DNA from: Pyrinomonadaceae bacterium
GTDB taxonomy: Bacteria > Acidobacteriota > Blastocatellia > Pyrinomonadales > Pyrinomonadaceae
Length of the DNA stretch: 64,000 bases
Assembly: GCA_030841085.1 (NCBI GenBank)
Contig: JAVEDP010000022.1
Coordinates: 62,001-126,000 of the forward strand
Direction of reading: 5' to 3'
The notes under the pieces are model-generated. The model saw nothing but the letters and a program-made list of their open reading frames with translations, had not been told where the DNA came from and did no database searches. Positions 26,070-36,067 of this stretch are shown one piece after another. The translations under genes and the position numbers were made by a program. Positions within the stretch are counted from its first letter, which is position 1. Every line of letters begins with the position of its first letter.

Positions 26070-26624
26070 ATGAGCACCGAAGTACAACTCATGACCGCTG
26101 ATGAGCTGTTGGCAAAGCCGCCTGACGGATTTGTTTACGAACTCATTAAAGGAGAATTGATCAAAGTGTCTCCTCCTCCCGGTCACGAACACGGACTAGT
26201 GGCGATGAACATTGCTGGTCCTCTTTACGAATATGTGAAGAAACATCAGCTGGGCAATGTCTATGCAGCCGAAACCGGGTATCTACTCGAACAGAACCCA
26301 GACACCGTCCGAGCTGCAGACGTTTCCTTTGTTAGCCGGGAACGAATTGAAAAAGCGCAACCGGTTAAGGGTTACTGGAAAGGCGCTCCGGACTTGGCGG
26401 TCGAGGTGATCAGTCCAAGTGATACCGTGGGACGGATTGAGGGCAAAGTAGCTGAATGGCTGGAAAGCGGCGTGCGCATGCTTTGGATCGTAAGCCCGAA
26501 AATGCGCAACGTTACTATTTACCGTTCGCTCGCCGAAGTCGTGGTCCTAACGGAAAAAGATACACTCGATGGCGACGATGTGGTCCCGGGTTTTCAGATT
26601 TCATTGTCTGAGATTTTTGGCTAG
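26070..26624 (+). CDS. Uma2-family PD-(D/E)XK nuclease-fold protein
   Basis: 184 residues, complete for the Uma2 family. The N-terminal MTADELLAKPPDGFVYELIK GELIK strand order and the catalytic candidates VRAADVSFVSRERI and LAVEVISPSDT (D...E-x-I rather than E-x-K) fit. Function is unestablished; the family is often expanded in Cyanobacteria and Acidobacteriota. It lies between korA and korB and ends 22 bases before the korB start, with its 3' end forming part of the korB ribosome site region. Confidence 0.85.
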   Translation: MSTEVQLMTADELLAKPPDGFVYELIKGELIKVSPPPGHEHGLVAMNIAGPLYEYVKKHQLGNVYAAETGYLLEQNPDTVRAADVSFVSRERIEKAQPVKGYWKGAPDLAVEVISPSDTVGRIEGKVAEWLESGVRMLWIVSPKMRNVTIYRSLAEVVVLTEKDTLDGDDVVPGFQISLSEIFG

Positions 26625-26646
26625 TAGATATTTTCAAGGAGCATTC

Positions 26647-27768
<1,122 letters not shown>

Positions 27769-27889
27769 CATTGCCAATTTCCAATTGCCGATTGCCGATT
27801 GCTCTTCATCTGACGTAGCAATTGCTTGCCCAGGTACAAGTGGCGATAACAACGGAGATTTTGGAAATCGGCAATTGGCAATCGGAAAT
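27769..27889. repeat. GCCGATT-type palindromic repeat (copy 2 of 3)
   Basis: CCAATTTCCAATTGCCGATT followed by GCCGATTGC on the left and TTGGAAATCGGCAATTGGCA on the right, inverse arms around a 60-base centre. It occupies the whole gap between korB and the second CBS gene. Confidence 0.7.
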
Positions 27890-27894
27890 AAAAA

Positions 27895-28617
27895 ATGAAC
27901 TGTCCTTCCTGTGGCCACGAAAACATTGACGGCATTGACCGTTGCGAGAATTGTTTGGCGCCGTTTCGGCAACTCGACATTCCCAGCATCGGGGCCGCGG
28001 AAAGTTTTGCGCAATCCGTAATGGAAGATAATTTGGGCCGGCTGGAATACGAGCCGCCCGTCTGTGTCGCGCCAAATACGCCGGCTGGCGATGTTACGCG
28101 CCAAATGAAGAATGCCAACACCGGCTGCGCGCTGATAGTCGATGCCGGCAAGCTCGTCGGCATCTTTACCGAACATGACGTGCTAATGCGTCTGACCTCT
28201 GGTACTGGGACCGCGGGCGTCCCGCGGTCCCCGGCGGGGCAGCCCCGCTGGGGTGCTGTACCGCCCGCCAATGAGCGCAACGCGCGAACATCGTTTCCCG
28301 ATGAACTACCCGCGAATCAAATCCCCGCGACCGAAATTCCCCTCGAAGAGTTACGCGCCGACGAACTGGAATTTGCCGAAATTAAAGAAACTAATGAGGC
28401 CGCCGGCGTTCCGGTCCCTCCCGGCTTTGACGTGCCCATCTCAGAACTAATGAGCGGCAACCCTGAGACGCTTCACGAAAACGACTCCGTCGCCGAGGCC
28501 CTAAACAGAATGTCAGTAGGCCGCTACCGTCATCTGCCCGTAAGAAAAAGCGACGGCAGCTACGCCGTCGCCTCAATCAAATCCGTCCTCAACTACATCG
28601 CCAAAGAAGACTGGTAG
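27895..28617 (+). CDS. Zinc-ribbon plus CBS-domain protein with an in-frame repeat insertion
   Basis: 240 residues. An N-terminal zinc ribbon MNCPSCGHENIDGIDRCENC (Cys3, 6, 17, 20) precedes two CBS domains (about 53-101 and 178-240): VCVAPNTPAGDVTRQMKNAN, VGIFTEHDVLMRL, then ISELMSGNPETLHENDSVAE and YRHLPVRKSDGSYAVAS. Between the CBS domains lies a roughly 27-residue stretch of low complexity (about 102-128) encoded by a palindrome, GGGACCGCGGGCGTCCCGCG at 28207-28226. The reading frame stays open. It follows korB and probably acts with the other CBS protein as an adenylate sensor. Confidence 0.82.
   Translation: MNCPSCGHENIDGIDRCENCLAPFRQLDIPSIGAAESFAQSVMEDNLGRLEYEPPVCVAPNTPAGDVTRQMKNANTGCALIVDAGKLVGIFTEHDVLMRLTSGTGTAGVPRSPAGQPRWGAVPPANERNARTSFPDELPANQIPATEIPLEELRADELEFAEIKETNEAAGVPVPPGFDVPISELMSGNPETLHENDSVAEALNRMSVGRYRHLPVRKSDGSYAVASIKSVLNYIAKEDW
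28200..28262. repeat. Palindromic GC-rich insertion inside a CBS gene
   Basis: GGGACCGCGGGCGTCCCGCG is followed by a second smaller palindrome CCCCGGCGGGGCAGCCCCGC. The stretch is 63 bases, a multiple of three, and translated in the second CBS gene. Confidence 0.65.
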
Positions 28618-28679
28618 GTGGCATAGACTTTAGTCTGTGGTTGTTACCCCACTAGATATTCTGCCAGGACACCATTTGC

Positions 28680-29252
28680 TTACGCTCTTCCAGCCACCTC
28701 GCCCGTTTGCGTATTCACGCGCACCAGTTCGCCTTCTTTAATAAACAACGGCACCCGTCCCACCAACCCTGTTTCCAGCGTCGCCTGCTTGGTCGCACCA
28801 CCGGCGGCCGTATCACCGCGCATTCCCAACTCTGTCGAAACGACTGCGAGCTCGACGTATTGCGGCAAGCGCAACGACACCGCGGCGCCATTATATTTCA
28901 GCACCTGCAACGACACGCCTTCCTTCAGATAATCGCGATCGCTGCCCACATCTTCCGCGGTAAAAGCAAACTGCTCGTAACTCTTCTCATCCATGAAGTG
29001 GTAACCGTGCGCATCGCTGTAAAGAAAAGACGCGGGCGCAAATTCTACGTCCGGCTCGTCAAATTTTTCGCTCGAACGAAAATTCTTTTCCATCACCGCG
29101 CCGGTCAACAGGTGGCGCAACCTCGTGCGCACCATCGTGGCCGCGCCGCGCGCAGTCGGCGAAGCAAAAAATACTTCCAGCACCACGTACGGTTGTCCTT
29201 CGACCGCGATCAGCAGTTTACGTTTTAGTTCGTTAGCACCAATCAACGCCAT
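28680..29252 (-). CDS. efpL: Elongation factor P-like protein of the EfpL/YeiP type
   Basis: 190 residues with all three EF-P domains. The domain-I loop reads SPTARGAATMVRT (residues 31-43), matching the SPTARGAAT loop of YeiP/EfpL rather than the PGKGQ loop of canonical EF-P, so the tip residue is Arg35, not Lys. The rest, ANELKRKLLI, YVELAVVSTELGM and ATLETGLVGRVPLFI, fits the same family. EF-P proteins relieve ribosome stalling at polyproline; YeiP/EfpL acts on overlapping motifs. Whether a canonical EF-P also exists lies outside the window. Confidence 0.83.
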   Translation of the reverse strand: MALIGANELKRKLLIAVEGQPYVVLEVFFASPTARGAATMVRTRLRHLLTGAVMEKNFRSSEKFDEPDVEFAPASFLYSDAHGYHFMDEKSYEQFAFTAEDVGSDRDYLKEGVSLQVLKYNGAAVSLRLPQYVELAVVSTELGMRGDTAAGGATKQATLETGLVGRVPLFIKEGELVRVNTQTGEVAGRA

Positions 29253-29342
29253 CGCAATTCATTTCCTTGTTATTATTGGGAGCGCGGGCGTCTCGCCCGC
29301 ATCGTGGAATACGACCCGCGCACACTTAGTCGCACGCAATTT

Positions 29343-29933
29343 TTACCTGCCGGGCTTCAACTCAAATGACGCGAAAAACTTTTTACCCAAGTCCGCGGCG
29401 ACCGTTGCATCCATGCTCTTCAGGTGCAGAAACGTAAGACTATACAAGCGTTTGTCGACGAGATAAATTCGAGTCACGCCGGTTATCTCGGTCGTTTCAT
29501 TTACCTTCAGTGCCAACTGCAGTTCGCGCCCGGGATAACTGTTCAGGCTAATCTTTTCTTCTGCAACTTTCGTGGCGCTGGCGCCGCTGACGATGCCGTC
29601 GCGCGTTACGTCAAGAAAATGTTGCACGTCAGCGCCCGGGGATTCGACATCAAAATATTCGCAGATAAAACCGTAGCCGTTTTCAATGTCGGAATAGCGA
29701 TAGTTGGTGATCCCGCTCGTATCTGAGGCAGCCACACTCTCAAACTTCGGCTCACGCGGTAAGAGAACGGAAAAACGACCTGCGGGCGAATTGAACCTAA
29801 TCCACGCCGTCTCGGTTTGCCCCGCGGCATCGTCGTTTCGATTTAGCTGACCACTAACAAAGGGCACCACCTTTGCATATCCAATCGGCGCGCATATCAA
29901 AAGCAGACATAGCGCCAGTATTTTATTGCGCAT
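29343..29933 (-). CDS. Secreted protein of unknown function
   Basis: 196 residues from the ATG at 29933, chosen because GGAGGTT lies just upstream; an ATG 21 bases earlier has no such site. Signal peptide (KILALCLLLICAPIGYA), then a soluble part with WIRFNSPAGRFSVLLPREP and FEVS-like strands and a repeated YxLxFL segment near the end. The start resembles the 'PAGRFSVxxP' secreted family seen in Acidobacteriota, of unknown function. Confidence 0.65.
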   Translation of the reverse strand: MRNKILALCLLLICAPIGYAKVVPFVSGQLNRNDDAAGQTETAWIRFNSPAGRFSVLLPREPKFESVAASDTSGITNYRYSDIENGYGFICEYFDVESPGADVQHFLDVTRDGIVSGASATKVAEEKISLNSYPGRELQLALKVNETTEITGVTRIYLVDKRLYSLTFLHLKSMDATVAADLGKKFFASFELKPGR

Positions 29934-29954
29934 TAGAACCTCCGGAAAAGTCAT

Positions 29955-30382
29955 TGAGAAGTGCGAAAGACTTCTAGTTGATCAGCTGCGTCCAAGTCAA
30001 TCTCGGGCACCGGCCGGTTTAAGCTCAATCAGAATTCGGCCGCGGATTAACGCGAATGAACGCGAATCTGAAAAGAGACCAGACCAAACGATAACAACTA
30101 CAGTGGGGCTTTTCAGGATTGGACTCTACTTTGGTTCCGAAGGCCTAATTAGTATTCTGATCCGCGTTCATTCGCGTTAATCCGCGGCTAAGTCTTTGGT
30201 GCGCTACCAATCTCTTCAAGGACCCACCAACCGTTAACCGTCACAAATCTCAGGTGCGCAGAATTTTTCTTGCCACAACCATCCGCCGCGCGGTGTCTTC
30301 AGTTTGTAAGGCCAACAAATGTTCGGCTAATTCGGCAAACCCAGCTTTGTCGAACAATTTTTTTCTTCTAAGCGAGGTTCCC
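29955..30382. repeat. Intergenic region with a perfect 25-bp inverted repeat
   Basis: 30040-30064 and 30163-30187 are perfect inverse arms of 25 bases (core CCGCGGATTAACGCGAATGA). The 98 bases between hold nothing recognisable. After 30188, the frame that opens at 30254 is not supported as coding. No promoter is evident. Confidence 0.75.
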
Positions 30383-31375
30383 ATGTCCAGGAATATGAAT
30401 TTACTAATGCGCTCAATTCTTAGTCTTGCCTTTTTGGTTTTGACCGTCGGTTGCAATGCCGTCTCTGCTCAGACGGAAGTGACGGGCGACTGGTCTGCCT
30501 CGCTCGGCGGAGAAAAATCCAATTCAATGCGCCGGCACAAATCGGATGAACCGGATACGTTTGAAGACGAGCAGGAGTCGGCGGCACAAGCAAAGGGCGA
30601 CCGTCTTTACCTCAATTTCGAGCGGCCAACGAAGAACGGCCATCACAGCCAAATGGGCCAGACCTATTCGTTTTCTGAGCTGCAAGGTCTGACACGTGAG
30701 CAAGTCGAGCGCGGCGGCGCCGTCAAATTCAGTCTGGTGCGCGAAGCCGGCACGATCGCTTGCGAGGGAGTTTTTCAAAACGCGAAGGGCGTGGGCACTT
30801 TTAGTTTTACCGCGAACCAAAGTTTTATCTCGGGAATGAAGAGCCGCGGCTTTGATTTTGAACGAGCCGACAAAACCTGGGGCGACGAACACGATTCCGA
30901 AAACAAATTGTTCTCGGCTGCAGTCCTGAACGTGACTACCGCTCAAGCCGACGATCTGCTGTCAGTAGGTTTAGGCAAACTGGACATCGACGATCTGTTC
31001 AAAGCGGCCATCTTTAAAATCGATTCAAAGTTTGCGCGTGAGATGAAGGCGAGTGGTTTTCCCAACCTGGGCATGGAGGAGTTGGTGAAAGCACGCATCT
31101 TTAAAATCGATGCCAACTTCGTCACTCAGGTGATGCAGATGGGCTTTGCAAACCAATCGTTCGAAGACCTGGTGCAGATGCGCATTTTCAAAGTAACGCC
31201 GGAATTCATCGCCGCGGTGCGCAGCGAAGGAGTTGCGAACCCTTCGGTTGAGGAGTTGGTGAAGATGAAAATCTTCAAGATTGACAGCGACTTTATTCGC
31301 AAGGCAAAAGCGGACGGCGTGCCTCTTAACGTCGAGAGCCTGGTGGAGAGACGCATCGGCGCGCACAGGAATTAA
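30383..31375 (+). CDS. Secreted repeat protein with 28-30 residue tandem units
   Basis: 330 residues from the ATG at 30383 (an upstream frame start at 30254 lacks support). N-terminal signal (ILSLAFLVLTVGCNAVSA), possibly a lipoprotein at Cys24 although the lipobox is weak. Residues about 40-180 form a domain of unknown type (LYLNFERPTKNGHHSQMG). From about residue 201 there are four tandem units of roughly 30 residues, each with a core like LVKARIFKIDANFV or LVQMRIFKVTPEFI, then M...GF/GV, plus a partial fifth. Similar repeats occur at the C-terminus of M56-family peptidases in Acidobacteriota. No enzyme domain visible. Confidence 0.7.
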   Translation: MSRNMNLLMRSILSLAFLVLTVGCNAVSAQTEVTGDWSASLGGEKSNSMRRHKSDEPDTFEDEQESAAQAKGDRLYLNFERPTKNGHHSQMGQTYSFSELQGLTREQVERGGAVKFSLVREAGTIACEGVFQNAKGVGTFSFTANQSFISGMKSRGFDFERADKTWGDEHDSENKLFSAAVLNVTTAQADDLLSVGLGKLDIDDLFKAAIFKIDSKFAREMKASGFPNLGMEELVKARIFKIDANFVTQVMQMGFANQSFEDLVQMRIFKVTPEFIAAVRSEGVANPSVEELVKMKIFKIDSDFIRKAKADGVPLNVESLVERRIGAHRN

Positions 31376-31379
31376 TTGG

Positions 31380-31560
31380 ACTGCGGTGGCTTGACACCGC
31401 TTTCAGCACGGCGGCTTGACGCCGCTTTGGACTGGGGTGGCTTGACGCCCCTTTCAGCACGGCGGCTTGACGCCGCATACCGCTCCACAAATAACGTTGA
31501 TTCTATATCTTTAAGAAATCTCTACCGTAGCCAAAAGCGGCGTCAAGCCGCCTCAGTCCA
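31380..31560. repeat. GGCTTGACGCCGC repeat cluster
   Basis: Four direct copies of a unit around GGCTTGACGCCGC at about 31388-31476, with a fifth in inverse orientation (GCGGCGTCAAGCCGCC) at about 31538-31554. They lie in the gap before the convergent BNR gene. A further GGACAGGCAGGAATGCCTGT element follows at 31664-31690 and overlaps the 3' end of that gene. Nothing else is seen in 31376-31685. Confidence 0.7.
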
Positions 31561-31685
31561 AAGTCTCGGTTCAGTGAGCGGTGAGGAGGTCGGCAAGCGC
31601 GCAGTGGGCAGCACGCTTCTTTCCATTTCACCGCTCACTGCTGTTTTTATCTCCCTCTCAAATCGGACAGGCAGGAATGCCTGTC

Positions 31686-34600
31686 CTACTGGTCCCGCCA
31701 CTCCGGAACGCGCCCCGGCGTCCACGGCGCGCCGGCAGCCTCCATCTCTTTCTCCAATCGCGCCAGGTCCACCTCAATCAATTGCCGCAGTTGCGCGAGC
31801 GTCTGCTCAAACTCCTGCGCCGCCGCGTTGTATTGATTGATTTGTGTCTGTGTCGGCCGCGCAGTTGACGTGCGTTGCGACCCAACGATGTCGCCTACAC
31901 GATCCGCAATTGACGGCGGCACATTCATATTGCGCGCGCGCAGCGCATTGTCGCCGCGCAGTGAACGCAGAATATCATTGGTGCGTTTATCCAACGCTGC
32001 AGCCTGGTCCAACAACCGGTCGCCCGCCGACGGCGTATCGAGCAACGCGCGTTTTATCAAAGCCAGCCGCGGCTTCAGCGCATTCGCAGCATCAAGCGCG
32101 CCACTAACTGCGCGCTGCAATCGCGCCGCCTTTCGTTGAAACTCAACCAGCGCCGCGCGATCGGCCGGCGTCATGTTTTCCTGGCCCTCAACCACGATGC
32201 GAAAATCCTGCGGCGTCGCCAGTGGCGTCATCACGCCGGCAACGCGTCGCGCAAACGAAACTTTGTAGCTGCCCGGCATCACCAATGGACCACCCGGGGG
32301 ATCGTCGAAAGGATTTTCAGTTTCCGGATTTGGCGGCGGCGGCAAAGACGCGGGTGGATAACGCAGGTCCCACGCGACGCGTTGCATGCCCGCCGTAACC
32401 GGACCAGTCAGCCGCCGCACCACCTGGCCGTCAGCATCGCTGATTGTAATGATCACTGCCGGCGCTTCCTCTTCTTCTTCAGCGCTTAGCTGCGCTGCGT
32501 TCGGCAATACGACGAGCGCGCCTTTTTTCTCCGCCTCTTTCTCAGCCGCCTGGCGCCGCGCCTTGCTCGTTTTCAATTCTTCTTTCAAGTAGTAAGTAAA
32601 GGTCGCGCCGAACGGCGGATTCTCAGCCGTGTAAAAAGATTCGCCCTGGAAACTTTTGCCGCGTCCGCCCAGCGGCTGCGACGGGATGTACATCAGTGCG
32701 TCTTCAACGGGAAAAGTGAGCGCGTCCTGCTTCAACATTTCGGGCGTCAGCGAACGCAGCGGCGTGTAGTTGTCGAGAATGTAAATGCCGCGTCCAAATG
32801 TCCCGAGCACCAGATCGTTTTCACGTTTCTGAATGTTGATGTCGCGCACGGCGATCGTCGGCAGGCCGCCCTTGAGTTGAATCCATTTCTGTCCACCGTC
32901 AACCGAGAAATACAAACCAAACTCGGTGCCCGCAAACAGCAGGTTTGGGTTCACGTGATCTTCGGCGATGGCCCACACTGGTCCATTCTTGGGCAGGTTG
33001 CCGGCAATGGAAATCCAGCTGCGCCCGGCGTCCGTGCTCTTCAAAAGATACGGTTTGAAATCTGCGTTCTGATGATTGTCGAAAGCGGCATACACCGTGT
33101 TGACCGCCGTGTTCGAAGCGGCAATGCGGCTGACGTATGACATGTCGGCCACGCCGGGAAATTTTTCCAGCCGCCGCCAATTCTTGCCGCCGTCTTCGGT
33201 AACCTGAATCAAACCGTCGTCGGTGCCGACGTAGATTAACCCATCTTTCTTTGGTGATTCGGCCAGCGCCGAAGCATTGCCGAAGAACGCCGTTGATGCA
33301 TTCTTCGCGACTGCATCCACACCCCAGATTTTTCCCATCACCGGCAGCTTGTCGCGATCCAGCCCGCGCGAAAGTTGTCCGCTGACTACAGTCCAGCTAT
33401 CGCCGCGATCGTCGCTGCGGAAAAGTTTGTCGGCGGCAAAATAAATACGCGTGTGCAGATGCGGACTGAGAATGAAAGGTGAATCCCAGTTCCAGCGCAA
33501 CGGATCTTCGCCGCGGCCGAGCGCAGGTTGAATCGCGAGCCGCTCGCCAGTGCGCTTATCAAAACGCGACAGGCCGCCATTCTGATATTCCGAATAGATT
33601 GTGTTCGGGTCTTCCTGATCGACTTGCGTGCGAAAGCCATCGCCGCCCAACGTTACAAACCAATCCGAGTTGGTAATGCCCGACGCGCTGCGTGTGCGCG
33701 ATGGACCACCAACGTTGAAGTTGTCCTGCGCGCCGCCAAAGACATTGTAAAAAGGTTTATCGTTGTCGGTGGCTACATCGTAAAACTGCGTGATCGGCAG
33801 GTTGCGTTTGAATTCCCAGTTCGCGCCGCGATCGTGACTTTCATAGACGCCGCCATCGCAGCCAACCAGATAATGATCGTTGTTGTTCGGATCGATCCAG
33901 ATGTCGTGGTTGTCGACGTGCTTGGATTTCTCGCCCAGCCGTCGCAAAGTCTTGCCGCCATCATCGGAGACCATCAGAAAAACATTCATTACGTAAATGC
34001 GGTCCACGTTTTTCGGATCGGCGACGACGCGCGCGTAGTACATGGCGGTCGCGTCAAATTCGTTACGGCGTTCCCAACTGCCGCCGCGATCGCTTGAACG
34101 AAAGATGCCGCCTTTTTTGTCTGCCGCTTCCACCGTCGCGTAAATGATGTTTGAATCCGCGGGTGATATCGCCAGGCCCACGCGTCCCAAATCAGTCGTT
34201 GGCAAACCGGCTTTTAACTTGTTCCAGGTCGCGCCGCCGTCCGTTGATTTGTAGATAGCGCTTTCCGGCCCGCCATTAATCAAGGTCCACATGTGCCGCC
34301 GGCGTTGATAGGCGGCCGCGTAAAGCGTGTCCGGATTTTGCTGATCGATAACAATTTCAGTGACGCCGGTGTTGTCGCTGATCGAAAGAATTTTTTTCCA
34401 GCTCTTGCCACCGTCAGTTGTCTTGTAGAGTCCGCGATCGCCGCCCGGTCCCCACAGCGGTCCCTGCGCCGCAACATAAACAGTTTCTGAATCTCGCGGA
34501 TCGATCGCAATACGGCCGATGTGCTCCGAAGTCTTCAGCCCCATGTTCTTCCAGCTTTTGCCGCCGTCGTCGGAACGATAGACGCCATTGCCGTATGAGA

Positions 34601-35216
34601 CGCTACGCTGGCTGTTGTTCTCGCCCGTGCCCACCCAAACGGTCAGCGGGTTTTTCGGATCGAGCGCGATGGCGCCGATGGAATAAGAACTCTCTTTCTC
34701 GAACACCGGCGACCAGGTGGCGCCGTTGTTGATGGTCTTCCACACGCCGCCCGACGCCGACGCCACGAAGTAACGCGCGGCATTGTTTGGATCAATTGCG
34801 AAACCAATCACACGACCGGAAGTGAATGCTGGTCCAATAGAGCGAAACTTCAAACCATTGAAGGTCGCCGAGGCCATCGGGTCCTTAGGTTTGTTGTCGT
34901 CTTCTTCGCCTGGTTTCTTTTCGTCCTTCGCTGTTCCGGCTGCTGGCGGGCTCGCTTCCGGCGACGCTTCCGGCGATGCCTGTTGCTTGGCTGCAGCTTC
35001 GGCCTTCGCGCGCTGCGCCGCCTCGCGCTCGGCGCGCTTCTCCTCCTGCGCGAACGCAGAATTCGGCGCCGTAATGAATAACACCGACGCGAAGCAAATT
35101 GCCGCAGTCAGAAAAAGCGCTAGATGAAATGGAGTTTGAAGCCGAGCCGGCCTAAAAGAAACCAATTGAAAAAAGAACCGGCGCGATTTCGAAGTTACGT
35201 TTACGAAGGAAGGCAT
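31686..35216 (-). CDS. Large secreted sortilin/BNR-repeat (beta-propeller) protein
   Basis: 1176 residues. Signal peptide (LALFLTAAICFASVLFI ... AFAQ), then a charged low-complexity stretch (EKRAEREAAQRAKAEAAAKQ and a Glu/Ser/Pro-rich tail). The body is a beta-propeller with many Asp-box repeats: VYRSDDGGKSWKNMG, YKTTDGGKSWKKI, IFRSSDRGGSWERR, LLKSTDAGRSWISI. The C-terminal 300 residues contain a fibronectin-like domain (VVRRLTGPVTAGMQRVAWDLR) and a helical tail. This is the VPS10/sortilin-like 'glycosyl hydrolase' family typical of Acidobacteriota and Bacteroidota; the true activity is unknown. Length is normal. Confidence 0.88.
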   Translation of the reverse strand: MPSFVNVTSKSRRFFFQLVSFRPARLQTPFHLALFLTAAICFASVLFITAPNSAFAQEEKRAEREAAQRAKAEAAAKQQASPEASPEASPPAAGTAKDEKKPGEEDDNKPKDPMASATFNGLKFRSIGPAFTSGRVIGFAIDPNNAARYFVASASGGVWKTINNGATWSPVFEKESSYSIGAIALDPKNPLTVWVGTGENNSQRSVSYGNGVYRSDDGGKSWKNMGLKTSEHIGRIAIDPRDSETVYVAAQGPLWGPGGDRGLYKTTDGGKSWKKILSISDNTGVTEIVIDQQNPDTLYAAAYQRRRHMWTLINGGPESAIYKSTDGGATWNKLKAGLPTTDLGRVGLAISPADSNIIYATVEAADKKGGIFRSSDRGGSWERRNEFDATAMYYARVVADPKNVDRIYVMNVFLMVSDDGGKTLRRLGEKSKHVDNHDIWIDPNNNDHYLVGCDGGVYESHDRGANWEFKRNLPITQFYDVATDNDKPFYNVFGGAQDNFNVGGPSRTRSASGITNSDWFVTLGGDGFRTQVDQEDPNTIYSEYQNGGLSRFDKRTGERLAIQPALGRGEDPLRWNWDSPFILSPHLHTRIYFAADKLFRSDDRGDSWTVVSGQLSRGLDRDKLPVMGKIWGVDAVAKNASTAFFGNASALAESPKKDGLIYVGTDDGLIQVTEDGGKNWRRLEKFPGVADMSYVSRIAASNTAVNTVYAAFDNHQNADFKPYLLKSTDAGRSWISIAGNLPKNGPVWAIAEDHVNPNLLFAGTEFGLYFSVDGGQKWIQLKGGLPTIAVRDINIQKRENDLVLGTFGRGIYILDNYTPLRSLTPEMLKQDALTFPVEDALMYIPSQPLGGRGKSFQGESFYTAENPPFGATFTYYLKEELKTSKARRQAAEKEAEKKGALVVLPNAAQLSAEEEEEAPAVIITISDADGQVVRRLTGPVTAGMQRVAWDLRYPPASLPPPPNPETENPFDDPPGGPLVMPGSYKVSFARRVAGVMTPLATPQDFRIVVEGQENMTPADRAALVEFQRKAARLQRAVSGALDAANALKPRLALIKRALLDTPSAGDRLLDQAAALDKRTNDILRSLRGDNALRARNMNVPPSIADRVGDIVGSQRTSTARPTQTQINQYNAAAQEFEQTLAQLRQLIEVDLARLEKEMEAAGAPWTPGRVPEWRDQ

Positions 35217-35440
35217 AAGAACGCTTATCTCCTCACAATGGATCTGAGTAGTGCTGGTTTTTGGGATTGTAGCTGATTATGACCCGCTGGTCGCTACTGT
35301 TTGCTGTTTACTGTTTGCTGTTTACTTGTTTCTTGAATCTGTGTAATCGGCGTAATCTGTGGATGTTTCCTGCTGTTAACTGTTTGCTGTTTGCTGTTCA
35401 CTCCGATTCACGATTCACGATTCACGATTTACGATTCACG
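35217..35440. repeat. Low-complexity repeats: CTGTTTG(C/A)TGTTTA and GATTCACGATT
   Basis: About 35297-35330 repeats CTGTTTGCTGTTTACTGTTT and 35401-35440 repeats the nonamer ATTCACG/ATTTACG. The end of the second repeat overlaps the stop-codon end of the small membrane protein. No gene seen. Confidence 0.7.
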
Positions 35441-35860
35441 CTCTTTATATATCCACGCCCCGAGTATCGCGCCAACCACCATCGGCAAAATTTCCAGCGC
35501 GATCACTTTCACCCAAAAGCTCTTCTCGTAAAACGGAAACGGCATCCACTCGATAGACGGCAGCACTGCAATTGCCAGCCACGCTATCAACCCGGCGACC
35601 ACCGCAGTCTTCGGCCCGGGCTTACAAGGCACCCGCGCGGCCACATAAATGAGCATCACGACCAGCCCCTTACCCAAATCGAAAAGCCCGAAGTAAATAA
35701 ACGAAGTGTTGTCAGCGGTAAGCGGGTACCCCGCTCGCGAGATCGCCTCCATATGATAGTGCCCCAGCAGCGCGCCATGAATAAACCCATCAGCAATAAA
35801 GTAAAACACCGCCGCCAGCAGCGCCCCGGCAATCAACCGTCCGTAATTAACGTTTCCCAT
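35429..35860 (-). CDS. Small membrane protein, about four helices, unknown function
   Basis: 143 residues with four predicted hydrophobic helices: YGRLIAGALLAAVFYFIADG, LFDLGKGLVVMLIYVAARV, TAVVAGLIAWLAIAVLPSIEW and VIALEILPMVVGAILGAW. The first helix continues FIHGALLGHYHMEAISRAG. Family not recognised. It lies just before the AT-richer island and is transcribed away from it. Confidence 0.6.
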   Translation of the reverse strand: MGNVNYGRLIAGALLAAVFYFIADGFIHGALLGHYHMEAISRAGYPLTADNTSFIYFGLFDLGKGLVVMLIYVAARVPCKPGPKTAVVAGLIAWLAIAVLPSIEWMPFPFYEKSFWVKVIALEILPMVVGAILGAWIYKERES

Positions 35861-36067
35861 CCTTCAGCTCCTTTCGTTGACATCGAATGAACTTCCTAAG
35901 TCTGCCTCCGTTGTCAAAAAAGCGCACCGAGCTAGCCTTAAGAACGCATGCTTGAGCCTCCCAGCTTTCCCTCCATGCAAGACTTCTTGTATTCTTCTGT
36001 CACACTTCTTACCAGAAGTTTTGCATTTCGGCTAATAAAACCCAGGGCGCCTCAAATTAGAGAAGAA

